Below, piece by piece: positions 23,981 through 32,143 of a stretch of DNA of 43,471 nucleotides. The notes below the pieces were generated by a model. The model saw only the letters and a program-made list of their open reading frames with translations, had not been told where the DNA came from and ran no database searches. The stretch lies in contig CAIPZV010000004.1 in NCBI GenBank assembly GCA_903869595.1, forward strand, positions 1 to 43,471, written 5' to 3'. This DNA is from an uncultured beta proteobacterium. Its GTDB lineage: Bacteria; Pseudomonadota; Gammaproteobacteria; Burkholderiales; Burkholderiaceae_C. Position 1 is the first letter of the stretch, and each line of letters starts with the position of its first letter. The translations under genes were made by a program, and so were the position numbers.

Positions 23981-25303
23981 TTACTTCTGATAAGTGATGC
24001 GATAGACCGCACCCGCTTTGTCGTCAGACACCAGGATAGAGCCATCGACGTACTGCTGCACGTCCATGGGGCGTCCCAGGTAGAAGCCCGAAGAGGTCAT
24101 CCAGCCTTCGGCAAAAGGCTCGTGCTTGGCAGCATTTCCCTTGTCGTCCAAGTAGGTCACCATGACGCGCGCGCCACGTGGCTTGACCGCATTCCAGCTG
24201 CCGTGCTGGGCGCTGAAGATGGCGTTCTTGTACTTGGCTGGGAACATGCTTCCGGTGTAGAACATCATGCCCAGGTCAGCGGCGTGAGCAATCGTCTCCA
24301 CTTGCGGTTTGACGTATTTGTCTGCCAACTCTTTGGGGATTTGCTGCGCTTTGTAGTCGTCAGTGCGCACATCGCCACCGCCGTAGTAGGGGTGGCCGTA
24401 CCACAGACCCGTTACCAACTTGCCGTCAGCGCCCACAGGCACTTTGTTTAGCTCGCCGGGAGGGGTTTCGTCGCCCATGCCGTCCACTTGGTTGTCCGTC
24501 CACCAGAGGGACTTGTCCTTGGGGTTGAAGGCCAAGCCGGAGGAGTTACGCAGACCGGTCAAGACCACTTTGCGATCGCCGCCATCACGGTTAAAGCTAA
24601 CGATACCGCCGATGCCGACCTTGTTGTACAAGGCTTGCTTCTCGGGTGGGGACACGTTAAAGGGCTGGCCCAAGGTGATGTATAGGCGGTTATCCGGCCC
24701 GATAGTGCAAGCACGTGCGGTGTGGTTGTAAGACTCTTCGTCCGCTGGAATCAGGTCACCCTGCTTCACCACAGCAAAGGCCACAGTGTCAGAGCCTTCG
24801 GTGAAGTATTCCACCGCGGGGAACATCATCACGCGGTTGCGTTCCACCACGTACAGGAAGCCGTCGTCGGTGTAGCACAGGCCGTGGGGAATATCAAACT
24901 TCACGCTGGGGCTGAAATCTTCGACGGTATCGGCCACGCCGTCCATATCGCGGTCATTCGCGAAATACACATTGTTCTTGCGGGTGCTGACCCAGACCGC
25001 CGCTGTGTTGCGGCTGACCGCTATAGCGCGGGCATCCGGCACGATGGCAAACAGCTCAATCTTGAAGCCATCTGGCAACTTGATGTTGGTCAGCATCTTT
25101 TTGAGGTTGTCGGCATACACGCCACCCTGTGCAATACGCTTGGGAGGAGCCGTATCAGTGCGTTTAAAAGAACCGAGTTTTTGCAAGTTGGCTGCATCGG
25201 AGCCAACCTGGGCAAAGGCACTGCCCACCCCCATGGTGAAAGCCATACCAACTGCCAGAGAGGTTGCTGTGCGACGCACTAACTTGCGCAGGATGTGATT
25301 CAT
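23981..25303 (-). CDS. PQQ-dependent sugar (sorbosone-type) dehydrogenase, paralogue 2
   Basis: The 440-aa exported protein is colinear with, and mostly identical to, the product of 22005-23318 after the signal peptide (cleavage near AFA-Q, residue 31). It keeps every conserved block, including FAIVPDARAIAVSRNTAAVW and the EF-hand-like loop D117-x-D119-x-D121-G122-x-x-D125-x-x-E128. Here the loop has the canonical Gly that is Asn in the paralogue. GGAGA precedes ATG 25303. It is transcribed away from the PqqU-like receptor gene, so both share one control region. The two copies may differ in substrate or expression. Confidence 0.88.
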   Translation of the reverse strand: MNHILRKLVRRTATSLAVGMAFTMGVGSAFAQVGSDAANLQKLGSFKRTDTAPPKRIAQGGVYADNLKKMLTNIKLPDGFKIELFAIVPDARAIAVSRNTAAVWVSTRKNNVYFANDRDMDGVADTVEDFSPSVKFDIPHGLCYTDDGFLYVVERNRVMMFPAVEYFTEGSDTVAFAVVKQGDLIPADEESYNHTARACTIGPDNRLYITLGQPFNVSPPEKQALYNKVGIGGIVSFNRDGGDRKVVLTGLRNSSGLAFNPKDKSLWWTDNQVDGMGDETPPGELNKVPVGADGKLVTGLWYGHPYYGGGDVRTDDYKAQQIPKELADKYVKPQVETIAHAADLGMMFYTGSMFPAKYKNAIFSAQHGSWNAVKPRGARVMVTYLDDKGNAAKHEPFAEGWMTSSGFYLGRPMDVQQYVDGSILVSDDKAGAVYRITYQK

Positions 25304-25612
25304 ATTTTCTCCAATGGTCTAATCATCCGGGCGGATCCGTCACAAACAGCCACCCCGGAAGCGCCTAACCCCGCATGAAAAACTCAAACAGGCAGCGCTT
25401 AGGTGGAACTTTACTTTTTAGGGGAATTTGTTCCATAGTGAAAACCCTAGGTTTGAAGATACTCTGGCCATCTATTAATTCAGCCCTTATTTGAAAAAAA
25501 TTTCAACACGGTTTCTGGGCGTGCAACCCTAGAATTAAGCGCAACTGAATACATCGGGCAGGCCTATCGGACGGTCTGCATCCGCCACCCACCCCATTTG
25601 GAGCAGAGCTTT
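25304..25612. other. Divergent promoter region between dehydrogenase 2 and pqqU
   Basis: This 309-bp AT-rich region separates two divergent genes. It contains a perfect palindrome TTGAAA-AAAA-TTTCAA (25491-25506) and two copies of AACCCTAG (near 25443 and 25525). These are candidate operator sites; no sigma-70 promoter stands out clearly, and no small gene is seen. Confidence 0.5.
25491..25506. promoter_or_regulatory. Palindromic candidate operator upstream of pqqU
   Basis: TTGAAAAAAATTTCAA has 6-bp arms around four A. It lies about 107 bases before the receptor start, in the shared control region of the PQQ gene cluster. The factor that might bind is not known. Confidence 0.4.
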
Positions 25613-27766
25613 ATGCCTCAACTTTTGCGCGCTGGCTTATGCCTGGCAGCTTTCACAAGCCTTGGACTTGCGCCTGCCTATTCGCAGCAATTAGAGGAAG
25701 TGGTTATCAGCGCATCACGCGCGGAAATGCGCAGCTTTGATGCACCCGCCGCCGTCCAGCGCATCGACCGCCAGGCGATCGAGGGCGCTGGGCCGCAGAT
25801 TAATTTGTCCGAATCGCTGGTGCGCGCACCCGGCCTGACCATCCTGGAGCGGCAAAATTATGCCCAGGATTTGCAAATCTCTATCCGCGGCTTTGGCGCG
25901 CGCTCGGCCTTTGGCGTGCGTGGCATCCGCCTATTGATTGATGGCATTCCGGCCACGACACCAGATGGTCAGGGACAGTCATCTTCGATCAGCCTGACCT
26001 CCACCGACCACATTGAGGTGTTGCGCGGGCCCTTGGCACAACTGTATGGAAATTCGTCCGGTGGCGTGATCCAGGCCTTCACCAAAGACGCATCCAAAGA
26101 ACCAACGGTGGGATACCAGTACTACCTGGGCTCGTATGGCATGCACCGGGCTGACTACCAGTTTTCGGACACGATTGATGGCTACGGTCTGGTCGCTGAC
26201 TACGGCACCTTTTCTACCAGCGGCTACCGCGCCAACAGCGCCGCAGAGCGCAATCAGTTCAACGGCAAGCTGAGTTTCGAACCCAACGAGCAAACCAAAG
26301 TCAATGTGGTTTTCAATCGCTTTGACATGCCGCTGGCGCAGGACCCGCTGGGTTTGACGCAAGCTCGACTTATTGTTGATCCCTCGGAGGCGGGGAAAGA
26401 CTCCGTGAAGTATTCGGTTCGTAAAATGGTTATGCAAAATCAATTAGGCAGCTCACTGAAATACGATCTAGGGAACGATCAATCACTGTCAGCACGCGCC
26501 TACTACGGCACCCGGGACAACAAACAATTCCAAGCCGCGAACAGCGGAAGTTGGGTCGGCTTGAACCGAACCTATTACGGCACAGGATTGCAATACAACG
26601 GGCGCGCGCTTTGGAAGGAAACCCCTATAGAGTGGGTGGCGGGCTATGAGTACGACAAATCATCAGAGCGCAGAAAAGGTGGCGCTGCGGATAATGGCAT
26701 AGAGAGCCAAACACGCGAAAATTCCAACTTAAATACATTTTGCAAATGCGTCCGCGACGAAGATAACCAAGCTGAAAACAGTGACTTTTTTGTACAAGCA
26801 ACCGCCCATGTCTCAGAACATATTTCGCTGATCGGAGGCTTACGTCGGAGCAATGTCGCCTTTAACAGCAATGACTATTTCGTTGTTCCAAGCGGTGCTA
26901 ATTCCGACAAAGACGGTTCAGGCACCGCCAACTTCAGCGCCACCAGCCCCGTAGTTGGCATCACTTGGCATGCCAACGATGATTTGAATATTTATGCCAA
27001 TTATGGGCAAGGTTTTGAAAGCCCCACGCTGGCAGAAATGGCGTATGCGGATATAACGGAGGGCGTAACGACTAAGACTGTTAATGCGTTTAACACCTCC
27101 ATGAGAGCCGCGAATAGCCAGCACTACGAGATCGGCGCCAAATGGATGCCCACGCGCAATGCCCGCGTAGACTTCGCCCTCTACCAAATTGACACCACCG
27201 ACGAGATAGTCGTACTTTCTAATACGGGTAAAACGTCCTACCAAAATGCGCCCAGCACATCGCGCACCGGGTGGGAGCTTGCCGCCTCGGCGCAATTAAG
27301 TGACCATATCTCAGCCAACCTTTCCGCATCTGCGATCGATGCAAAATTTTCGCAAGCATTCAAAACTGCTGGAGTACCTGTGCCTTCAGGTAACAAAATA
27401 CCGGGCATCCCAGAGAGTTCCACTTTCGCAGAGATCGCCTGGTCAAGCGAAGCGTTTGCCCCCAAGAGCAAAACGCAGTTGGGTACGCGTGTGGCTTTGG
27501 AATGGCAGCAAGCGGGGCGCATATTTGTTAATGATGCCAATGACAACAAAAGCACAGTTGAAGGGCATAACGTGTTAAATCTAGCCCTCAGCCAACGCTG
27601 GGCTTGGAATCAAGGGCTTGTAACCCTTTATGGGCGTGTCAACAATCTCAGTGACGAACGTTATGTGGGTTCAGTGATTGTCAACCAAAAAGACTTACAG
27701 TTTTTTGAACCTGCCATGCCGCTGAACTGGGTCTTGGGCGTGAGCCTGAGCATTCCCGTGCGCTGA
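25613..27766 (+). CDS. pqqU: TonB-dependent outer-membrane receptor, PqqU (YncD)-like
   Basis: This 717-aa outer-membrane protein closely follows E. coli PqqU/YncD, which imports PQQ. Shared blocks include INLSESLVRAPGL, RQNYAQDLQISIRGFG, DGIPATTPDGQGQSSSI, RGPLAQLYGNSSGGVI and the C-terminal YVGSVIVN. Order: signal peptide to about residue 24, TonB-box-like EEVVISA, plug, 22-strand barrel with a terminal aromatic region. ATG 25613 is chosen because GGAG lies 10 bases before it and the signal peptide starts there. An extracellular-type segment carries C377-K-C379, absent from the E. coli protein as I recall it. From about 26400 the DNA is visibly more AT-rich than the 5' third. Its neighbours are two PQQ-type dehydrogenases and a cytochrome c. 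Confidence 0.88.
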   Translation: MPQLLRAGLCLAAFTSLGLAPAYSQQLEEVVISASRAEMRSFDAPAAVQRIDRQAIEGAGPQINLSESLVRAPGLTILERQNYAQDLQISIRGFGARSAFGVRGIRLLIDGIPATTPDGQGQSSSISLTSTDHIEVLRGPLAQLYGNSSGGVIQAFTKDASKEPTVGYQYYLGSYGMHRADYQFSDTIDGYGLVADYGTFSTSGYRANSAAERNQFNGKLSFEPNEQTKVNVVFNRFDMPLAQDPLGLTQARLIVDPSEAGKDSVKYSVRKMVMQNQLGSSLKYDLGNDQSLSARAYYGTRDNKQFQAANSGSWVGLNRTYYGTGLQYNGRALWKETPIEWVAGYEYDKSSERRKGGAADNGIESQTRENSNLNTFCKCVRDEDNQAENSDFFVQATAHVSEHISLIGGLRRSNVAFNSNDYFVVPSGANSDKDGSGTANFSATSPVVGITWHANDDLNIYANYGQGFESPTLAEMAYADITEGVTTKTVNAFNTSMRAANSQHYEIGAKWMPTRNARVDFALYQIDTTDEIVVLSNTGKTSYQNAPSTSRTGWELAASAQLSDHISANLSASAIDAKFSQAFKTAGVPVPSGNKIPGIPESSTFAEIAWSSEAFAPKSKTQLGTRVALEWQQAGRIFVNDANDNKSTVEGHNVLNLALSQRWAWNQGLVTLYGRVNNLSDERYVGSVIVNQKDLQFFEPAMPLNWVLGVSLSIPVR

Positions 27767-27775
27767 TCACGGGAA
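27753..27775. terminator. Hairpin over the pqqU stop codon
   Basis: TTCCCGTG (27753-27760) and CACGGGAA (27768-27775) form a perfect 8-bp stem around the stop codon. No T-run follows, so termination is uncertain; it may instead protect the 3' end. Confidence 0.4.
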
Positions 27776-27795
27776 AGTCATAACGATGCGCCACA

Positions 27796-28635
27796 ATGGC
27801 GGATCGCAGACTTCGCGGCGCTTTGGGTGCCGCCTACTTCAGTATGGCAACGTTCGCGCCCTTCCGATTCGTACACCCTCGCACCACCCTAAGCGTGGTG
27901 CGCGCTTTGGCGAGCGCCGCCATGGTCGGGCTGCTGCTTGGATGTGCTGCGCCCCAAAAGGTCGCGAATCTAAGTACAGACACACCAGAGCACAACAGCT
28001 GGGACAGCGCCGCGATAAGCCATTGGGAAGGCATGCAATTTCCCAATAAAGAGCCAACGCGCTATACCTTAGACCGCCAAGCACCGCTTGATGCCCAAGG
28101 CCTGCGCAGCGCCTTGCGGGCGCAGGCCAATTCCTCGGCGAGTATGTTGCGCACCTCTTTGAACATCAGCCCTGAAGACCTTAAGCGCGTCCATTTTTCC
28201 TGGTTGGTGCCCACCTTGATTCAAGATGCGGACTTGGCCACACGGCAAGGCGATGACTCGCCGGTGCGCTTGGTGCTGGCGTTTGAAGGGGACCGAGGCA
28301 ATTTTTCGGCCAAAGACGCAGCGCTTAACGAGTTGACGCGCCTCGTTACCGGCAAGGAAATGCCTTACGCCACCTTGATGTATGTCTGGTGCAACAAGCG
28401 ACCGGTCGGCAGCATCATCCACAACGCGCGCACCGAGCGGATACGCAAAATCGTGATCGAGTCTGGCCCGCAAGGCCTCAAGCAATGGCGCAATTACGAA
28501 CGCGACATCCGCGCCGACTTCGAATCTGCCTTTGGCGAAGCGCCGGGCAAGCTGGTGGGCATCGGCATCATGACCGACAGCGATAACACCCATAGCCAGA
28601 CCCAAGCCTGGTACGGCAAGATTAGCTTGCAATAA
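27796..28635 (+). CDS. DUF3047 family lipoprotein
   Basis: The 279-aa protein matches DUF3047, especially in its C-terminal part ESGPQGLKQWRNYERDI and IGIMTDSDNT, ending with WYGKI. Function is unknown for the family. A lipobox-like LLLGC with Cys50 follows a hydrophobic run at about 38-49, so it is probably a lipoprotein. The N-terminal region before it is long, and ATG 27844 (Met17) may be the true start. It lies 29 bases after the receptor gene and could be cotranscribed with it. Confidence 0.8.
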   Translation: MADRRLRGALGAAYFSMATFAPFRFVHPRTTLSVVRALASAAMVGLLLGCAAPQKVANLSTDTPEHNSWDSAAISHWEGMQFPNKEPTRYTLDRQAPLDAQGLRSALRAQANSSASMLRTSLNISPEDLKRVHFSWLVPTLIQDADLATRQGDDSPVRLVLAFEGDRGNFSAKDAALNELTRLVTGKEMPYATLMYVWCNKRPVGSIIHNARTERIRKIVIESGPQGLKQWRNYERDIRADFESAFGEAPGKLVGIGIMTDSDNTHSQTQAWYGKISLQ

Positions 28636-28704
28636 GTCGCCAAGGGATAATTCCCCGCTGCACCGGCCCACTACTATCGGGCCTATTCACATCTTGGAGC
28701 CCCC

Positions 28705-29901
28705 ATGGCACATGCCACTTTTCTCTGGAACGACCCGTTTTTACTAGATGCGCAGCTCAGCGACGAGGAGCGCATGGTGCGCGATGCCGCCGCCGCCTAT
28801 TGCCAGGACAAGCTGCAAACCCGCGTGACCCAGGCCTTTCGCCATGAAACCACCGACCCGGCCATCTTCCGCGAAATGGGCGAGCTGGGCCTATTAGGGC
28901 CGACGATTCCTGAAGCCTATGGCGGCCCAGCGCTCAATTACGTGGCCTACGGCCTGATCGCCCGCGAAGTGGAACGCGTGGACAGCGGCTACCGCTCCAT
29001 GATGAGCGTGCAAAGCTCGCTGGTGATGCTGCCGATTTTTGAATTCGGCACCGAGGCACAACGCCAAAAATACCTGCCCAAGCTGGCCACCGGCGCTTTG
29101 ATTGGCTGCTTTGGCCTGACCGAGCCCGACCATGGCTCGGACCCGCAAAGCATGGTGACGCGGGCGCAAAAAGTGGCAGGCGGCTACAAACTCAGCGGCG
29201 CCAAGATGTGGATCAGCAACAGCCCCATCGCTGACGTGTTTGTGGTCTGGGCCAAAGAAGTGAGCGAGAGCGGCGCCGTGGGCCCGATTCGCGGCTTTGT
29301 TCTGGAAAAAGGCATGGCTGGCCTTTCCGCTCCCGCTATCCACGGCAAAGTAGGCTTGCGCGCCAGCATTACCGGCGAGATCGTGATGGACGGCGTGTTC
29401 TGCCCGGAAGAAAACGCCTTCCCCGAAGTGCGCGGCCTCAAAGGCCCGTTTACTTGCCTCAATAGCGCACGCTATGGCATCGCCTGGGGCGCGCTAGGCG
29501 CTGCCGAGGACTGCTGGCACCGCGCCCGTCAATACACCTTAGACCGCCAGCAGTTTGGCCGCCCACTGGCCGCTAATCAACTGATTCAGAAAAAACTTGC
29601 GGACATGCAAACCGAAATCGCGCTGGGCCTGCAAGGCTGTTTGCGCCTGGGCCGCATGAAGGACGAGGGTACCGCCAGCGTGGAAGTGACCTCCATACTC
29701 AAGCGTAATTCTTGCGGCAAGGCCCTGGACATCGCCCGCTTGGCGCGCGACATGATGGGCGGTAACGGCATTAGCGATGAATTTGGCGTAGCCCGCCACC
29801 TGGTGAACTTGGAAGTGGTCAATACCTACGAAGGCACGCACGACATCCATGCCTTGATATTGGGCCGGGCCATGACGGGTATCGCAGCGTTTTCCAACTA
29901 G
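28705..29901 (+). CDS. gcdH: Glutaryl-CoA dehydrogenase (acyl-CoA dehydrogenase family)
   Basis: GcdH oxidises and decarboxylates glutaryl-CoA to crotonyl-CoA in lysine and tryptophan breakdown, using FAD. The 398-aa length is right. The subgroup residues are visible: R97 in [12 protein letters not shown], which holds the distal carboxylate, and catalytic base E376 in [11 protein letters not shown]-binding blocks [13 protein letters not shown] and [13 protein letters not shown] are intact. A normal ATG follows TTGGAGCCCCC. It stands alone; no other glutarate gene is present nearby. Confidence 0.94.
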   Translation: MAHATFLWNDPFLLDAQLSDEERMVRDAAAAYCQDKLQTRVTQAFRHETTDPAIFREMGELGLLGPTIPEAYGGPALNYVAYGLIAREVERVDSGYRSMMSVQSSLVMLPIFEFGTEAQRQKYLPKLATGALIGCFGLTEPDHGSDPQSMVTRAQKVAGGYKLSGAKMWISNSPIADVFVVWAKEVSESGAVGPIRGFVLEKGMAGLSAPAIHGKVGLRASITGEIVMDGVFCPEENAFPEVRGLKGPFTCLNSARYGIAWGALGAAEDCWHRARQYTLDRQQFGRPLAANQLIQKKLADMQTEIALGLQGCLRLGRMKDEGTASVEVTSILKRNSCGKALDIARLARDMMGGNGISDEFGVARHLVNLEVVNTYEGTHDIHALILGRAMTGIAAFSN

Positions 29902-29907
29902 GAAGGC

Positions 29908-30046
29908 CTAGGGGGGCTCTGCGTAAGTCCAAACCCGTCATTGCGAGCGCAGCGAAGCAATCCATTTTGGCTTGCCAATCAAACATTTATGGATCGCCGC
30001 GTCGCTACGCTCCTCGCGATGAAGGACTTATGCAGAACTTCCCCAG
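29908..30046. mobile_element. MITE-like palindromic element, about 139 bp
   Basis: Imperfect 23-bp terminal inverted repeats (29908-29930 and 30024-30046) agree at 18 positions, all differences being transitions. Inside, the left segment beginning GTCATTGCGAG is answered by an inverse segment ending CTCGCGATGA, around a loop near 29968-29990. The inner motif belongs to a type of dispersed palindromic repeat seen in many proteobacteria. No coding capacity is present. It sits between gcdH and the aldo/keto reductase gene. Confidence 0.65.
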
Positions 30047-30155
30047 GGCTCTTCGCGCATAAACGCGCGGGCCAGGCATATAGCGCCTTGGCACGGGCAG
30101 GAGCGCGTTGCAGGTTAGCATCCGCGCTCAATCAACTTTCATTTTCGTGCCTGCC

Positions 30156-31205
30156 ATGACCTACCAAGCCGACCCACAGCGCTATGAAGACCGCATGCCC
30201 TACCGCACTTGCGGCCAGAGCGGCCTGAAATTGCCCGCCATTTCATTGGGCTTGTGGCATAACTTTGGCGATACCACGCCGTTTCAAACCCAGCGCGTCA
30301 TGCTGCGCACCGCCTTCGATTTGGGCATCAACCACTTCGATCTGGCCAACAACTACGGGCCGCCCTACGGCAGCGCGGAAACCAATTTCGGCGAGCACAT
30401 GCGCCGCGACTTCAAACCCTACCGCGACGAGTTGCTGATTTCGAGCAAAGCCGGCTGGGACATGTGGCCCGGCCCGTATGGCCAAGGTGGTGGTTCGCGT
30501 AAATACGTGCTTGCTAGTTTGGACCAAAGCCTCAAGCGCATGGGCCTGGACTATGTAGATATTTTTTACAGCCACCGCTTTGACCCGGACACACCGCTGG
30601 AAGAAACCTGCGGCGCCCTGGCCACTGCGGTGCAACAGGGCAAAGCTTTGTATGTGGGGGTGAGCAGCTACTCGGCGCGCAAAACCCGCGAAGCGTCCAA
30701 GCTGCTGAGCGCCATGGGCGTGAAAGCGCTGATTCACCAGCCGTCTTACAGCTTGCTCAACCGCTGGGTAGAAGAGGACTTGCTCGACACGCTCGAAGAT
30801 TGCGGCATGGGCTGCATCGCTTTCAGCCCCTTGGCCCAAGGCCTGCTCACCAACAAATACTTAAGCGGTGTGCCTGCGGATGCGCGCATCAACCGCCCCG
30901 GCGGCGGCTCATTCACCGCCGACCATCTGAGCGAGCAAAATCTGGAGCATGTGCGCGCACTCAACACCATCGCGCAAAGCCGGGGTCAAAGCCTGGCGCA
31001 AATGGCAGTGGCCTGGGTACTGCGCGATAAACGGATCACTTCAGCCTTGATTGGCGCGAGCAAACCGTCGCAAATCATCGAGCTGGCAGAGACCGTGAAG
31101 CACCTGGATTTCACCCCCCAGGAGCTGGCCGCGATAGACCACCATGCAGTGGAAGGCGGCATTAATTTGTGGCAACGCCCCAGCACCGACCAACGCCCCG
31201 CTTAA
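30156..31205 (+). CDS. yghZ: Aldo/keto reductase, YghZ/Gpr type (L-glyceraldehyde 3-phosphate reductase)
   Basis: The 349-aa protein parallels E. coli YghZ, an NADPH-dependent reductase acting on L-glyceraldehyde 3-phosphate and methylglyoxal-like carbonyls. Shared stretches include GLWHNFG, GINHFDLANNYGPPYGSAE, KAGWDMWPGPYG and SRKYVLASLDQSLKRMGL. The AKR tetrad is D62, Y67, K98 and H140. I chose ATG 30156 since the protein then opens as in YghZ; upstream in-frame codons run into the repeat-derived sequence. It lies 21 bases before an EamA exporter gene, probably in one transcript. Confidence 0.93.
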   Translation: MTYQADPQRYEDRMPYRTCGQSGLKLPAISLGLWHNFGDTTPFQTQRVMLRTAFDLGINHFDLANNYGPPYGSAETNFGEHMRRDFKPYRDELLISSKAGWDMWPGPYGQGGGSRKYVLASLDQSLKRMGLDYVDIFYSHRFDPDTPLEETCGALATAVQQGKALYVGVSSYSARKTREASKLLSAMGVKALIHQPSYSLLNRWVEEDLLDTLEDCGMGCIAFSPLAQGLLTNKYLSGVPADARINRPGGGSFTADHLSEQNLEHVRALNTIAQSRGQSLAQMAVAWVLRDKRITSALIGASKPSQIIELAETVKHLDFTPQELAAIDHHAVEGGINLWQRPSTDQRPA

Positions 31206-31226
31206 CGCCCCCCATAACGCAGCCGC

Positions 31227-32138
31227 ATGCAAGATAAAGATGTGCCGGCAGCATCCCGGCACCAGGCCACGCTTTTGGCATTGGGCGCCATCGCGCTGTG
31301 GGGCAGCTTGGCGCCGCTAGGTGTGGCTCTGCAAAGCGTGCCGCCGTTTTTGCTCACTGGCCTGGGCTTGCTGGCAGGTAGCGTGCTGGGATTGGGCCTT
31401 TGCGGCGTACAAGTGCTGCGTGGGGGCGCTGCGCGCGCGCAGGCACTGGCGGCTTTGCGCTTGCCGCTGACAACGCTGCTACTGGGCGTTTACGGCTTGT
31501 TCGGTTTTCATTTTTTATTGTTCCTAGCTTTGCGCTATGCGCCGCCGGTGCAGGCCAATCTAGTCAACTATTTGTGGCCCCTAGGCATGGTTTTATTGGC
31601 GCCGTTTTTTTTACCGGGTGTAGCTTTGCGCGCAGTCCATGTGCTGGCCGCGCTGATGGGATTTGGCGGAGCGGCCTTGGCCATTTTGGGTGGACCTGCG
31701 GCGCAACAAAGTGATGTTTTGGGCGGTTTTGCCTGGGGCTATATACCCGCGCTGGCGTCTGCCTTTGTCTGGGCTAGCTATTCTTTGCTGACGCAACGCG
31801 TGGCGCCTTTTGCCACCGCGTCAATAGGCGTTTTTGGTTTACTCTCGGGGCTCTTGTCTCTGCTGTGCCACGTTTTTTTAGAGAACGCCACAAGCTTAGA
31901 TTCCCACTCCCTGTTGCTGATCGCCGGGCTAGGCCTAGGGCCGCTAGGCGGTGCGTTTTATTTATGGGACGCGGCCCTCAAGCGCGGCGACGCACGCCAA
32001 ATTGGCCTCTTGTCTTTTCTTACCCCTTTGCTTTCCACGCTGGGCTTGCTCTGGATGCGGGGCGAAGCAGCCAGCCCCTCGATTGTGCTGGCTGCAGCAC
32101 TCATCGTAGGCGCGGCGCTGCTGGGTTCGCGCGCGTAG
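31227..32138 (+). CDS. EamA/DMT-family transporter
   Basis: This 303-aa integral membrane protein has about ten hydrophobic segments in two EamA repeats. The first contains FLALRYAPPVQANLVNYLWP, a common half-repeat end. The N-terminus is short and cytoplasmic. The substrate is unknown; amino acids or metabolites are usual for the family. It starts 21 bases after the reductase gene and its stop lies 5 bases before that of the convergent ptsI. It is unrelated at the sequence level to the exporter at 19224-20165 beyond the fold. Confidence 0.86.
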   Translation: MQDKDVPAASRHQATLLALGAIALWGSLAPLGVALQSVPPFLLTGLGLLAGSVLGLGLCGVQVLRGGAARAQALAALRLPLTTLLLGVYGLFGFHFLLFLALRYAPPVQANLVNYLWPLGMVLLAPFFLPGVALRAVHVLAALMGFGGAALAILGGPAAQQSDVLGGFAWGYIPALASAFVWASYSLLTQRVAPFATASIGVFGLLSGLLSLLCHVFLENATSLDSHSLLLIAGLGLGPLGGAFYLWDAALKRGDARQIGLLSFLTPLLSTLGLLWMRGEAASPSIVLAAALIVGAALLGSRA

Positions 32139-32143
32139 TAAAA

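Noticed and set aside
29941..30159. 72-codon ORF between gcdH and the aldo/keto reductase
   Set aside because: It is made of the palindromic repeat element and has no coding character.
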